Below the pieces are notes generated by a model, which worked only from the letters and a program-made list of their open reading frames with translations, did not search any database and was not told the DNA's origin. A DNA stretch of 64,000 bases. Origin: Trochalopteron elliotii. Taxonomy: Eukaryota; Chordata; Aves; Passeriformes; Leiothrichidae. Where the stretch lies: positions 3,609,618-3,673,617 of the forward strand of contig JANPWX010000108.1 of assembly GCA_024734555.1 (NCBI GenBank), written 5' to 3'. Of the stretch, positions 1 through 12,263 are shown in pieces. Position 1 is the first letter of the stretch; the number at the start of each line of letters is the position of its first letter. The translations under genes and the position numbers were made by a program.

Positions 1-2864
1 ATATGTCATTTCCAGTTAATATTTAATCATTTAATAACAAAGGGCTCTTAAATGTTTAACCAGGAAAGGAAAAATCTTCCCTCCCAGGCTGGCATGCACA
101 GTATCTGTAAAAAACAGAAGAACCACACCTCTAGAGATGAAATTTTAAACAACTCACTGGCCCCTCATTATTAAAGACCAGACTCTTCCCACCCATTGGT
201 ACGTGGGAAGTGCTTGTGTCCCTGTGTTGTGCAGGAGTCACAGCCTTTGTGCTCAGCAGACTGCAGGTGGTTCCTGTAGGCCTGCTTTGAGTGAGCTAAA
301 GGCTGACCTTGGCATCTCACTGCCCTGGCCACTAAAGTGAGAGACACAGCTGGATGGCAGAAGTAACCTGCACCTCTCAGATGACCCCTCTGAGAAACCC
401 TTTGCTGGTTCTGTTCTTAAGAGCAGGACATTACTGCATTTTATAACCCATTGCAGAACTGGTTTTGTCATTGGATATTTATGGGAGGCTGGACGCTTCT
501 TTTGGTATGTTTGGTTTTGGGATTTTTTCCTCTTCCCTTCTTTGTCACCACTATATTAAGAGGAACTAAAGCTACAATTTCACTTGAAGGGAAATTAGAA
601 AACTTACCTACAGCAAGGAGGCCTTAATTTTTGGGATTATTGTATAGACACATCATTTCCTTTCACACAGGAGCTATAGCTGTGGACAAAAGAAATACAC
701 TCTTGAAAATGCTAATAGATTATTTAAATAGTTGTGCTATCAGTTTTAATAGACTAGTATATCTTTTTATTTCAGTTCACAAAACATACATGTGCACTTA
801 ATATTTCATTTGATGTTTTGACTTGAGAATTGATAGGTCTCAGTTTTCTTCAGACTACACAATTCTGTTTACATGAGAAGAATATTCTTGCTGCTGGTGC
901 TTTTGGGAAAAAAATGGATGCAAAGATACTACATGTTTTAAAAAAACTGTGAAAAATAGAAAGTGAAGTGCTGTTAGTCCTAATACAAGATAGCTAACAT
1001 GTGAAAGAATGAGTGGTTGGTGTAAACCAAGATTTTTCTCATCTGCTCTGTCCTGGTTTTTAGTCAAATTTCATTTTGTAAGGTTTCTTAAAGAATGAAA
1101 TTGAATCAAGTTAAATATAATTTTGTTTGCTGATACTGAAGCCTAAAGTTTTGTACTTCAAGGGCTAATATCCAGTATTCAGTGAAATCTTTAAATATTT
1201 CTTTTGTGTTGCCACAAGTTATCTTTTATCTGGGTAAAATTTAAATATGTGAACTTCAACATACATAATCAGAGCAATCCAATTTGGTTAGAATGTTAGT
1301 GTTCTGAAAAATTTCTGGAAGAGATATATAAATAGAATTCAGTCCTAAGGAACATCTTTCAATGTATTTAATTTTACTTTAATGACTCCTGGGAAAATGC
1401 TGCTCTATCTTTTTGTATTTTTTGACACTGTCAACGGATCTTCATTTGGTTACTTCTTGATACAAATGTACCGTGTTCTGTTGCTTCTTTGCCATGGGCC
1501 TTGTCTTATTTTTATGAATGTACAGTACAGTGCCAGGATTTTTTTCTTTGTGGAAGCTCTGCTAGACCTGCTTTTATGGGATGCTGAATTTGTGTGCTAT
1601 TTTATATCTTACGGTGTGAGGAGCTGCCTCTGTGTATGTTTACTAAGCTTTATAGTATCTCTGCTCTCCTTAAAACCAGTGAAAATACTTTTTCTCCCAT
1701 TTGAGAAAGCATGGAAAATGTCCTTAACTTTATTTGTTGATGGTATGTTACTGCATAGTTACAATCATATAGAGATGAAATTCAACAATTGAATACCATA
1801 AAAACTAGGCTCCAACAATTGTGTATGCTGGATCTATAGGTCCCAGATACTGTGCCAACTGCAATTAGGATTTTTCAGTCAATGGACACGTCAGATAAAA
1901 TCCTTTTTTGAATGTAGAAGGTGAATTAGACTTATCTAAGTGCATTACAAACCTATCTTTTTCGACTTAAATCTGAAGTTATTCCTGTATAGTGTTTTAA
2001 ATTAGATTTTCAAAGTTTGGTAAAAATTATCATATGTGTCTATTTTAGATGAAGTATATACAATTTGATTTCAAATAGTAATCTAAATAATGAGTCCTGA
2101 TCTGGGTGCTGAGAAATTTCAAGAGTCAGTACTCAAGGTACTTTTTGACCAGGTAACATTGTCTCCTGAGATTTGTGTTAAAGTGGGATTTGAGATGTCT
2201 TCCAACTCGGAATTGTCCTGAAATATATTTATTCCTATTTATTCTTGCCATTAATTAGGATGATACATCTTTTCCCTGTAGTCTGAAAGCTCTAGATCCT
2301 TCCTTCATTCAGTTTTTAAAAGGCAGTCTTCAACATGTTGCTATACATATTATTTCAGAAATGCTCTTTGAAACATTTTTATCCTAAGACAATAATTGTG
2401 CCTGTCTGTTACCTTTTGTTTGGGTTTTTTGTGAATGTTGAGTTTCTTCTAGTTAATGCTATAATGAAAACAAAGTTTCACACATTTCTGTAGTGTTCCT
2501 TCTGCTATGTTAGATTTGATTTGTGTCAAACTTTCTCTTACCTGGTAAATAAACAAAATTAAGCGTAGGAAGTCTCCATGTAAAAGTGCTTTGTGAAAGG
2601 TGTGGTGACCTCATTAATATAACTAGGAAGTGAATAATCTCTCTTAAATAGCTGGAATAGGTAAGATGATCTCTACCTCAGATTTTGTCTTACTGTCTTC
2701 ATTGTATGAGTTCTGCAATCTTAAGTACCAACCTACACCGAAAGCCAGCAGTGAATGACACAAGTGCTGACTGTTTCTTTTTTGGAGAAATAATTTTTAG
2801 CTACTTGGTTCCACAGAATATCTGACTGTGTGGCATCTGGTGGAATATCCATCTGTGTTTTCAG
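1..2864 (+). other. TMTC4: TMTC4 intron, 3' part (no exon seen)
   Basis: This AT-rich stretch lies upstream of the first TMTC4 exon in the window. I looked for the preceding exon, which in the family encodes the end of the membrane region just before the first TPR, and did not find it with a GT donor. It should therefore lie outside the window. No clear CR1 or LTR is visible. The reading frame at 1382-1792 (136 codons) is hydrophobic only because the DNA is T-rich, and I do not count it as a gene. Confidence 0.7.
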
Positions 2865-2944
2865 GTGCACTACAATGTTGGCAAAAACCTGGCTGACAAA
2901 GGAAATCAAAGTGCTGCAATCAAATACTACAGAGAAGCTGTGAG
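2865..2944 (+). CDS. TMTC4: TMTC4 exon a (TPR 1)
   Basis: The acceptor TTTTCAG ends at 2864 and the donor GTATTA starts at 2945. The 80-bp exon begins in phase 0 with VHYNVGKNLADKGNQ and ends two bases into an Arg codon (AG|G) that the next exon completes. Confidence 0.94.
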
Positions 2945-5900
2945 GTATTAGAAATTTTACTGCTTTAATGATCTGTCCTAAAATTGCTTTCATGTTTAAT
3001 ATGAAGAAAATGCTTAGGTATTCATTTTCATGTTCTGCAGCATTGCAGAGCTAGAAATTTGCATATATTAATACGTGTCCATACATAATATTAATCTCTT
3101 AAATTTTAAATTTTAGGTTGAACCCAAAATATGTGCATGCCATGAACAACCTTGGAAATATTCTGAAAGAAAGAAATGAACTCCATGAAGCAGAGGAGTT
3201 GCTGTCCTTAGCTGTACAAATACAGTATGTTTAGACCAATGCTAAAAGCAGTGTTTTGCACCAACTGAGCCAAAATGAAACAATAGGATCTTGTGTTTCA
3301 AATGCTTCATTGTCCTCTCTGTTGGTGTTTTTTCCCAATTTGCGCAGACCTGATTTTGCTGCTGCATGGATGAATCTAGGAATAGTGCAGAACAGTTTAA
3401 GAAGGTTTGAAGAGGCAGAGCAAAGCTACTGGACAGCAATTAAACACAGAAAAAAATACCCAGATTGTTACTACAATTTAGGGCGGTTGGTAAGTGCTTT
3501 TGAATAAATGATAGCTATGACTGGAAGCTGTGTGTCTTTCTGTGTGTATATATATAGATAGAGAGATTTATATAATTCTGCTGTACTGTTAAAACTGATA
3601 GTTAATAGTTATTCCAGTTGGCTTATATTGTATTGTAGGGTGATTTCATACTTTTTTTTTTGGTAGCTTTTCCTATTGCTTTTCTGGTATACTTCCTTCC
3701 ATACAACCTTCAGTAATCCTACTTTATTGTATAAAGAAGTGTAAACAAAAATACAGATTTTTAAATTTTTTTTTCCAAAAGGCATTATTAATCATTTCCC
3801 AATATTACACTGTTTTGCATTCATTATTGTTAGCTGGTAGAACTATGCCGAAAAATTCAAATTAGATTTTTGGAAATATGTACATTAAACATTTAGATTA
3901 ATAATTCTCTTGTGTAGAATTCTAAATTGTATGCTGTTTCTTTTCCTTATTCTATTGGTACATGCATATTTGAAGACAAGCCTCACTTCCAGAGAAAAGA
4001 AAAGGAAAATTAGTATATAGCATTCTTATCTTCCATACTGCAAGAGTATTCCTTTTATGTTTATTTTTGTCTATAAAAAGAAATTCTACTAGAAAGGAGA
4101 GAGATATTAACAACTCTTTAGTGTCTTTAGTGAATGATAGGAAAGTAAAGCAAGTACTAGCAAAATCATTGGATTTTTCTTTTGTTTTAGTATGCAGATT
4201 TGAATCGCCACATAGATGCATTGAATGCATGGAGGAATGCTACAGTCCTGAAACCAGAGCACAGTTTGGCTTGGAACAATATGATAATATTGCTTGATAA
4301 CACAGGTAAAGGTGTATTTGAATGTTTTCATGAATAATTCCGTGTCTAGAAAAACTTAAACCTTTATCTGTTTTTATCTAAAAGGAGCTCTACCTCTTCT
4401 TTGGCTACCCAGACACTCTAATAATATAAGAATGCCTTCTGACTCAGTGATTTTAAAGCATAACTTGAAATCCAGTCCATAAATTGAATTTCTGATGCTT
4501 ACTTGAAATGCCATCATTGTGCATGCATGTTTGTATTACAGATTAAGTTCCAGAACTTTTTAATCTCTGCTTTGCTGTTCTTCTGACCGTGTTATCTGTT
4601 GAAAACAAAATGAAGATACTCTGTTGCCTGCAGGATTTTACATTTGTGTGTGTGTGTGATGCCTGGTTTTCTCTAAAAAATTATGCAGTCAGCTATTTGT
4701 AAAATATGTGTGCTTGCAGCATGAAAAGTAACTAATCAGGCTGTGTTAAAACATGCCTTCTCTTTTTCCGCTACCTGGGCTCCCAGGCAATCTAGCTCAA
4801 GCAGAAGCAGTTGGAAGAGAAGCCCTGGAATTAATACCGAATGATCATTCCCTTATGTTTTCCTTGGCTAATGTACTGGGGAAATCACAAAAATATAAGG
4901 TAGGTAACTAGAGTAGGTAACTTTTTGACTCTAGGGCTTTGGGTTGATTTAGGTGGGTTTTTTTCCCTTAATTAAATTCCACCCATGTTTTTTGTAGAAA
5001 CCATTTGAGGAGATCATTGTGGACTATGACTTAGATAACCTGTTTAAAATGTTTCAGAGCCTTTTTCTATCACAGTATTGATGTGTGATTCTGTCTTGAG
5101 CTTATCCCTCCTTATTTTAGATGCTTTGGTGACATGTTGCTGCCCTACACTATGTCAGCGGTCAGTGGAGAGAAGAAATAGTCTCTTAAGCACACTAGAG
5201 GGCAGTTAGGGTCTTGTGTTGCTTCACTGCCAAGGGAGAGAGTCTGCATTGAATCAGAGATCTTGTTTCAGGACCTCAAATTAGACAGGACAGGCTAGTC
5301 CTTGTGCTTTTGCTATGTATTCTGTGAATATATACATATACAGATAAGAATTCTAGCCTGTTTCCCTCAGACATGATCTAAAATATAGTAATATGAGTTC
5401 GTTAATCCCAGATTGAGGATGGGATACCTGGTTGATCTCAGAATACTATGAGAGAAAGTACATACATTGCTCAGTGTATTGAACTTTCTCTTGGATGCAG
5501 TGGACCAGCCTGTGAGTGGTACCTCAGTATTAGCTATCTATTTGCAAGTAGTAAATGTAATGAAACTGATGAGAATTGACTGTTGGTGTCTCCGTGGGGC
5601 TGCTTACCGGCTAAGGCAGTTCTCCAGACCAACCCGAAACAGTTCATGGGTCCTCCAAATCTACTGGCTGAGCGTGGTTAAGGCTGGAAGAACAGAGTGA
5701 GCTCTGGCTTGGGTTGGAAAAGGTGTTTTATTCAGTGCAGCTCCATGTGCCAGGAGTGCACTTGCCAGAACATGTGCCAGCAAGCCAGAACCCTGGCTTG
5801 GGCCCTGTGCTCTCCTCTTACCAGGTCACAGCTGGGCAGAGCACACTCTGGACCAACTGGGGAAGGAAAGGCGTCGGTCCAGGACAGGGTGATACCAGGT

Positions 5901-8900
5901 GACATCAGGGGTGTAGGGGTATTTTGGAAGGAATAAACCAAGTACAGACAAATAAACAAAATACAAATACAAATTTGAAAACCTTCAGTCACACACCGCA
6001 ACAGAGAATGACTTTTTTTCCAAGGGAATTGTATAAGATGACAGAGAATAAATCATACACATTTAATATACTTAGTTGTTTAAACTGACTCTATAATCAG
6101 TGATTTATGTATGTGATAGGGACAAATTAATAATCAAGTTCTTGTTGTTCCTTAGAAAAACATCCTTTACTGGACCTTGTTAAGGTTTTTTAGGCTTTTA
6201 AGGGGTTTGATATCTTTTTGATATTGATAATGTTAACAGCACTGCAGGAACATCCTAATTTATATACAAAGTAAGAAGATTCTATCATATTAAACTTGAC
6301 AAGAGGAAATGGCCTAAGTTGCACCAGGAAAGGTTTAGATTAGATATTAGGATTTTTTTTTTAATTTTTTTTTTCACAAAAGGGGTTGTAAAACATTGCA
6401 CCAGATTGCCCAGGGAAGTGATGGAGTCACCATCTCTGGAAGTGTTCAAAAAATGCATGGATATGGCATTTGGGGTCATGGTTCAATGGTGAACATGCTG
6501 GTGGTGAAGCGCTTACAGTTGGACCTCATGATCTTAAATGTCTTTTCCAACTTTAATAAGTCCATGATTCTCAAAATGGATATATTTGTCCAGTAGTTAA
6601 TGTGACTACTTATATTTCTACAATGTTGTTCATGTGTGGAGTCTTGACCTGTCCACATGTGAGGCCAGGGCCTGTGACAACCCAGCACTGGCTTTTGTTT
6701 TCATTAGTGAAGCTGTTAAACACTCTGTTACTGTTTTTCTAGACTATCTGGGATTTTTTCCTGGACATTCTAATTCTTTTCTCTCTCCACCTGAGACTGT
6801 TATAAAATATGTATTTTCAGTTAGCTTCACAAAATTCCAGAAGGATACAAATTAACATCCAGAACACATAAGGTGTGAGATTATGGAGGAGGTAATTGCT
6901 AGAATTATTTTGGTGAGTCAGGCCTGTGGAAGAATAGAGGATTTCATAGTCATTCATCAGGAAGAATATGTAGCATGACAGAATAAAGAGCATTTATAAT
7001 GAAATAAAGTTGCAAAAATAAGTTGAAAACAAGCTAGAAAACTTTTCCAGGTGTAGGAGAGACAAGTCTGTCTTAGTGGATTTAAGAAATAAAAAAGAAG
7101 ATAGTGGTTTTGATTGCCAGCCCTGAAAGGTTATTATGCTGCAGGAGAATGTGTTGGAGACAAAGTAGAAGTAAGAGTAGGGGAAAGTGCAGCTTTTAAG
7201 TCCACATTCTGAAAAAAGCAAAAGGAATAGTGGAGGCCAGGAAAAAAAGCAGAGTGCCAGCGAGTGTTTTAATAGTTCAATATGGAGTAGTAGGTTTGTG
7301 CAGAGTTTACCTAGGCACTTAAAACTGATGGGTTATAACAGGGAGAGCAAATTGACGGAATTGGGAAGTGGACTCACTTAAAAAGGTTATGGTCTCAGCA
7401 GCTGTATTTGGCATTGCCTGGAAAGAGATACAGATTTGTTTATAATGGGAGAATGCTTACTGACAAAAAAAAAAAGCATGAAAAATTCAGATTTCTTGTC
7501 CACCCCCTCACCATGTAAAAACAGTGAAGTTGATGGCTCTTCAAGGATTTTTATTGAATGGAATTGGAGGGGAGGAGTGGGGGATGGAGACTGTCAAGGT
7601 GATGGAGGTAATTTTCAGAGTGCTGCCTGGCTGTGTCTGATGTGTTGTATAACCTCAGGCATTTAATTTATTAGGTTACTCGTTATATGTCTGTATAAAA
7701 GTTGCTACTATGTTGGCTCTGTTGCCACAAACAAAGATTTGTTCTGGGATATTTTGTTCTCTTATTTTAAAAGACATTGAGTCAAAAAGGTTTTATTATG
7801 TTGTGAAGAGATTTCCTTCCAATAAGCACACATTTTCCTTCAGTTTCAAGTGCACTTGGATTTTCAGCAGAAGATAGGTTTCCTACGTCACAAAAAATAA
7901 AAAAAAAGCCCTTTATTTTTTGTTTGTATCTAGTGATGAATGATTTATTGTTCCAGAAAGAAAAGCATATAAAGGATGAGCTGTTTCTGTGGTTTTGTTT
8001 GGGTTTTTTAATTAACATCTGTTATACCAAGTTAGATTCTCCTTTAAATGCTTGTTTTATCTCAACTGATGAAGAACGCAGCTATCTTTAGTTCTTTGAA
8101 AAAGATGTGTGCTATATTTTTGTTACATATACATCTATGCTTTTTCTGTAAAAAGTGCAATAAATTGAAACCATTCAACATTTTTTGTATTTGAAATAAA
8201 GCCAGACTACAATTTTGTGGCCTTGGCAGCAGATGGAATGCAGTCTGCTTACCCCAAGCCTTTGCTATATGCAAGCTGCAAGTTTCTTGGCAACACTTAA
8301 AGATTTGGCGAGATGCAGCAATTTGAAATATCACTGATGTACTGGAATGTATATTTACTCCATATATCCACAGTAATATGAATATGATGCACCCTAAATA
8401 GCCTTTAATCAAGGCTTGTACTAGCTGCTGAGCAAAGTAGTGGTGATAAAAATATCCTCAGCATGGAGTTGAAGATTTATGGTAATGGCAGCCAGCTCTT
8501 GAATATCTGTTTCATTAAATTATCTGGAAGTGCATTGCACGTGTTGTCCCATTGTACTTCAGCAGTGAAAGGATAAAAGGTACATTAGGTGCTTCTCCTC
8601 TGTGTAGGTGGCAACTTTTAGGCATAAGGCTGAATTAAATGGTTAGCATATCTTTCATTCTGATTGCTGTTAACCTCCCTAGTGAGGAAAAAAGAGATTT
8701 ACTAGGTCAAAATACTAAAAATTTGGAGTGGGAAAGAACACAACTTTGTGAGACTTAAAATTACTACATGCTTTCAAGTGCCAATCCACTGTTGATTTTT
8801 AGGATTGGAGAACTGTATGAAAATAGGAGGTTATCTTGCACCACTTGCCAAATTTTTGAGTCTCAGTATGTTTCTCAGGTGACTGGAAATCATGGAATAA

Positions 8901-11900
8901 TTTTGCCTGGAAATGACATTTAGAGGTCATCTAGTCCAACCCCTAACCCAAACCAGGGCCAGTTCCAGGTGAATCCTGAATATCTCTGTGGACAGATTCT
9001 GTAACCTCTCTGGGAGAGCATCTTTCAATGCTTGACCAACTTTCTGATGAAAAAAATTGATGTTTCCTTTAATTGAAATTTCTTGTATGCCAGCTTACAT
9101 CCATTATGTCTCATTGAATCTCACAGATATGTGAGAAGAGTCTGTTTCCATCTTCTCTGTATTACCTCATCAGCTAATTGTAAGCAGCACCTTCATCTTC
9201 TCTCCTGAAGGCTGAAAAGATCCAATTTTCTCAGCTGTTTCTTGTGCTCCAGCCCTGTACCATCTTGGTGGCTCTCTGTAAGTCTCACTGGAGTGTATCT
9301 GTGTCTTGCAATGGAGACCCCCAGCCTGGACACATACCCCAGGTGTGGTCTCAGAAGTGCTTATCAAAATCACATGGCCACCAGAAGTCCATTCCAGCCT
9401 CAACCATTCCGTGATTCCTGCTAGTCTGTTTCTCTGCCCAGGTGCCTCAAAACAGTTGTTCTCCCCTCCACTGTATTTCTCACTCCCTCCTCTTAGGTGC
9501 TGTCTGTAAAGTTTTGAAATGGCATTCAGTCCCATCATCCAAAACATGACTGAAGTCACTAAATAGTATGGGTTTCAAAGAGATCTATGCATCCAGGAAC
9601 TTTAACAGTCTGGGTACAAGAATGCTGAAGCAACTGCTCATGTCATAGGAAAGCAATGCTAAAACTTGGACTATGGAATCATATACTGTAAATTTGCAAA
9701 CATCTGGTTCCCTTGTTAGCTCCTGTCAGGAGAAGTATTCCTTCTCCTGAAACAAAATCAGAATCACAGAATGGTTGGGGTTGGAAGGGACCTCTGGAGA
9801 CTCTCATCCAATTTCCTGCTAGACCAAGTTCACCTAGAGCAGGTTGCACAGAATCATGTCTGAACAGGTTGTGAATATCTCCGGGGAAGGACACTCCACA
9901 ACCTCTCTGGTCAATCTGTTCCAGTGCTCTGTCACCTGCACAGTAAAGAAGTTGTTCTTCATGTTCAGGTGGAATTTCCTGTGCATCAGTTTCTGCTTGT
10001 TGCCTCTTGTGCTGTTGCACGGCATGAATGAGAAGAGCCTGGATCCATCTTTTTGGCACCCTCCTTTCAGATACTTAGGCATCGATGAGGTCCCTCTCAG
10101 TCATCTCTTCTTGAGGCTGAGCAGGCCCAGCTGCTTCTGCCTTTCCTCGTAACAAAAGCTCCAGTCCCCTCATCTTCACAGCCCTCCACTAGACTAGCTC
10201 TGAGAGTCGTGGGGTTTGTAATTTCCTTGACGGGTGGAGATGAAAGCACTTTCCGCATGAGTTTCTCCTGGCTTGAGAATGGCAGCCTCAGCTGTGCTCA
10301 GCAATGCTTTTAGTTTGGGTTCGAATTTGGACATATGGGGAGGCTCTTAAGTCACTCAGAGCTGAGTGACTCAATCTTGACATCAGAAATTTCTTTTCCC
10401 CTGGAGGTACCCTTACAGAGATTTATTTCATGCTTGACATGAGAAGATGGTGGAACCAAAACTCTGGCTGACAGGTTTTCTTTTTCAGTAGAGCCTGTGT
10501 TATATTTTAAGCAGTGAAAGCTTAGCACAAAGGAAAGGACTTTTCTCCATATTACTGTTCTCACATACCTCAGACAGCAAGTATGTGCATTCAGATGGAA
10601 GCCTACCACATTGAGGTAATTTTATCTTCAGGTCATTTGCATTGAAACTGAATGAACAACTTTCCCTAAAGCACAGCACAGCATAGAAAACTATGTAAAA
10701 TTTGCTCTCAAGTATCTAAACTTGCATGTCAGCAAATAAATAGGCTCCATTTGGATTGAGGACTTTTTAAACTTTCACAGGAAACATGCTGTGGGGAAAA
10801 AAGTATCAATATTAGCAGCTAGTTTGGAAAAATAGAATTGTTTTAATTAGATTAAATTTAGCGGTAAATTATTCTCTGAATATTAGGTGAGGGAGATGAG
10901 TAGTATTCAGATATCAAGAGTCTTAAGAGCACATATTGCAAACAGTAATACAGAGAAGATAACTGGTGAGGAAAATGTGAAAGATGTTGCATGGCATGAT
11001 ATGATTTGGCATGATTCTTTAAGTAAAACGTACTCAGCTACCCTTCATAGGGTACCACACTGAAACATCTGTTTGAAAGGGATTTACTGGAATGCCCGTA
11101 TTTTTAATGCTAAAACTATTGTAAAAAGAAAAGCGTCTATCAGCAGTTTGCTTACATACCAAATTAGATTTCCTTAATTTGATTGCATAAGTAGGGAAAA
11201 CTTCAGCAGGTAATGTTTGAAAATACTATTAAAAAAAAGGTACTTTAGGTAAAGAGAAAACTTCACTAGTGCTTAGTAAATTTCTGCTAAAATAATAGCA
11301 GCCTGTGAAAACATGACATTTATTTGTTGCATTATTACTGTTTTCGGGCGCTTATAGCTACCTGAGCTACAGATCAGGCAGGCTCAGGATATTTATATGG
11401 TGGTATCATATAGATATGGCATAGTTTTTGGAGGGTTTGTAATTACAGTGGTGGGTAAATTTGGCATAGTTTTATATATATATGAGAATGGACTTTTCTG
11501 ATTACTTGTCATTTTAAATTATTCAGGAATCTGAAGCTTTGTTCCTCAAGGCAATTAAAGCCAATCCAAATGCTGCCAGTTATCACGGTAATTTGGGTAA
11601 GAGCCTTTCTAACTCTTATCAGCTATATTGTTTATTTGCTTCATATTCATTGTGTTTAAAAAGAAAAAGCAATCTTTTGAGCCTTCTTCTTGCTGGGCAG
11701 ATTTCTGTTTTGCTTTCTAGAAGAACTGCCAGCCAGAACAGGGCACTAAAGCCAGAAAAGCTGTCACACGATATGACAGATCAAGAGGGCTGCACAATCC
11801 AGCCCAGAGGTAGCTGCATTTTAGTGTCTCCAAATTGGTTCATTTATGCTATGCTTGTAACCCGCAATGAGCTCACCAGATAAGAGCTGCCATTTATGGC

Positions 11901-12263
11901 TCCATTGTAATTCATTCCTTCATCATTCCCATGCCAGTTCTGCTCCCAGGCTTTGCTCCTGCATTTGGCAACAGAACAAGCAGCTACTGTGCCACCAGCC
12001 AGTGACAGACCCTCACTGGAAACAAATACTTCAATGTTGTTCTCCAAGTGATTGGCAAGATTGTACATTATTCAACAATATTGCTAATGAAATTCCCCAT
12101 TGATGTTCCAGCTGTGCTTTATCATCGCTGGGGAAACCTTGACTTAGCGAAGAAGCACTACGAAGTCTCTCTGAAGCTTGATCCCATGGCACCGGGAACC
12201 AAGGAAAACTACAACCTCTTAAGAAGAAAACTGGAGCAGTTGCAAAGGAAAGGCGGTGCCTGA
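2865..12263 (+). CDS. TMTC4: Protein O-mannosyl-transferase TMTC4, C-terminal TPR domain (partial, 7 exons)
   Basis: TMTC4 is a multi-pass ER membrane protein with lumenal TPRs. TMTC1-4 are known to add O-linked mannose to cadherin domains, using dolichol-phosphate mannose. Seven exons can be joined here: 2865-2944, 3117-3224, 3348-3489, 4191-4305, 4787-4899, 11527-11596 and 12112-12263. They total 780 nt with no stop before TGA at 12261-12263 and encode 259 residues. These tile as seven 34-residue TPRs, beginning VHYNVGKN, AMNNLGN, AWMNLG, CYYNLG, AWNNM, LMFSLAN and YHGNLAV, followed by a 21-residue basic tail ending QRKGGA. Every junction has GT/AG sites and matching phase. The sequence agrees closely with the vertebrate TMTC4 C-terminus as I know it. 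The membrane and catalytic part lies outside the window to the left. A paralogue (TMTC1-3) is unlikely, given the agreement and the GGACT/PCCA neighbours. Confidence 0.95.
3117..3224 (+). CDS. TMTC4: TMTC4 exon b (TPR 1-2)
   Basis: The acceptor TTTTAG ends at 3116 and the donor GTATGT starts at 3225. The exon is 108 bp (36 codons, split phase) and reads LNPKYVHAMNNLGNILKE and onward to LAVQIQ. The flanking introns are short (172 and 123 bp). Confidence 0.95.
3348..3489 (+). CDS. TMTC4: TMTC4 exon c (TPR 3)
   Basis: The acceptor GCGCAG ends at 3347 and the donor GTAAGT starts at 3490. The 142-bp exon reads PDFAAAWMNLGIVQNSLRR and ends in CYYNLGRL at phase 0. The open frame continues past the donor to a TAA at about 3505, so intron retention would truncate the protein. 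Confidence 0.96.
4191..4305 (+). CDS. TMTC4: TMTC4 exon d (TPR 4-5)
   Basis: The acceptor TTTTAG ends at 4190 and the donor GTAAAG starts at 4306. The 115-bp exon reads YADLNRHIDALNAWRNATVL and onward to AWNNMIILLDNT, ending one base into a Gly codon. Confidence 0.95.
4787..4899 (+). CDS. TMTC4: TMTC4 exon e (TPR 5-6)
   Basis: The acceptor TCCCAG ends at 4786 and the donor GTAGGT starts at 4900. The 113-bp exon reads NLAQAEAVGREALELIPND and onward to LGKSQKYK, ending in phase 0. The longest TMTC4 intron in the window (6627 bp) follows. Confidence 0.95.
5581..5950 (-). mobile_element. LTR-like block (candidate retroviral LTR)
   Basis: This 370-bp block has higher GC than the intron around it. 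Read on the minus strand it starts TGTCTGTACTTGG, carries AATAAA at 5732-5727 and ends GACACCAACA, which fits the TG...CA ends and internal poly(A) signal of a retroviral LTR. I see no clear TATA box and no exact target-site duplication, so the borders are provisional. It could instead be an unrelated non-autonomous repeat. Confidence 0.33.
6296..6572 (+). mobile_element. CR1 LINE 3' fragment
   Basis: This is the 3' end of an avian CR1 non-LTR retroposon, truncated at the 5' side as is usual. It has the typical order of phrases: gacaagaggaaatggcct, attagatattagga, gcccagggaagtgatggagt, ggacctcatgatcttaaa and a final CATGATTCT. A T-rich run near 6354-6373 has replaced part of the consensus. 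The element is moderately diverged. Confidence 0.9.
8889..9365 (-). mobile_element. CR1 LINE fragment (antisense)
   Basis: The element is reversed: its 3' tail is on the left (atcatggaataattt, then catctagtccaacccct) and the more internal part on the right (gcctggacacataccccagg). The small reading frames here (9170-9559 minus, 9242-9424 plus) come from the repeat. A short piece at about 9391-9421 (ccattccagcctcaaccatt) looks like a CR1 tail in the opposite orientation. Confidence 0.85.
9769..10203 (-). mobile_element. CR1 LINE fragment (antisense)
   Basis: The tail on the left reads tcagaatcacagaatggttg followed by gttggaagggacctctggag. The body continues with ggacactccacaacctctct and ggctgagcaggcccagctgc, which are typical reversed avian CR1 phrases. 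The small overlapping reading frames (9679-10152, both strands) are repeat-derived. Confidence 0.93.
10204..11526 (+). other. TMTC4: TMTC4 intron, unique part
   Basis: I see no exon, CR1 or RNA gene between the last CR1 and exon f. The sequence is AT-rich, and the pyrimidine-rich stretch before the acceptor ATTCAG (ending 11526) is ordinary. Confidence 0.6.
11527..11596 (+). CDS. TMTC4: TMTC4 exon f (TPR 6-7)
   Basis: The acceptor ATTCAG ends at 11526 and the donor GTAAGA starts at 11597. The 70-bp exon reads ESEALFLKAIKANPNAASYH and GNL, ending one base into an Ala codon. Without splicing, the frame would run on into the intron to 11883. Confidence 0.95.
12112..12263 (+). CDS. TMTC4: TMTC4 last coding exon (TPR 7 and tail)
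   Basis: The acceptor TTCCAG ends at 12111. The exon reads VLYHRWGNLDLAKKHYEVSL and onward to LLRRKLEQLQRKGGA, then TGA at 12261-12263. The last 21 residues lie outside the TPR tiling and are rich in Lys and Arg. The preceding intron is only 515 bp. Confidence 0.96.

Larger units (their letters stand above)
4900..11526 (+). other. TMTC4: TMTC4 6.6-kb intron
   Basis: This is the large intron between TPR-6 exons e and f. It holds an LTR-like block (5581-5950) and three CR1 fragments: 6296-6572 plus, 8889-9365 minus and 9769-10203 minus. Between the repeats lies AT-rich or purine-rich unique DNA (6850-7600) and an unassigned block at 8040-8600. I see no alternative exon encoding TPR-like sequence. 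Confidence 0.85.

Noticed and set aside
1382..1792. 136-codon hydrophobic plus-strand frame
   Set aside because: Its hydrophobic look follows from T-rich DNA. No family is recognised, and it lies in a TMTC4 intron without exon-like borders.
3256..3507. Single 83-codon gene with a TPR
   Set aside because: Only 3348-3489 is coding. The ends of the frame are intron, and the piece is one exon of TMTC4.
9170..10152. Frames of 60-129 codons on both strands
   Set aside because: They lie within antisense CR1 fragments and are repeat-derived.
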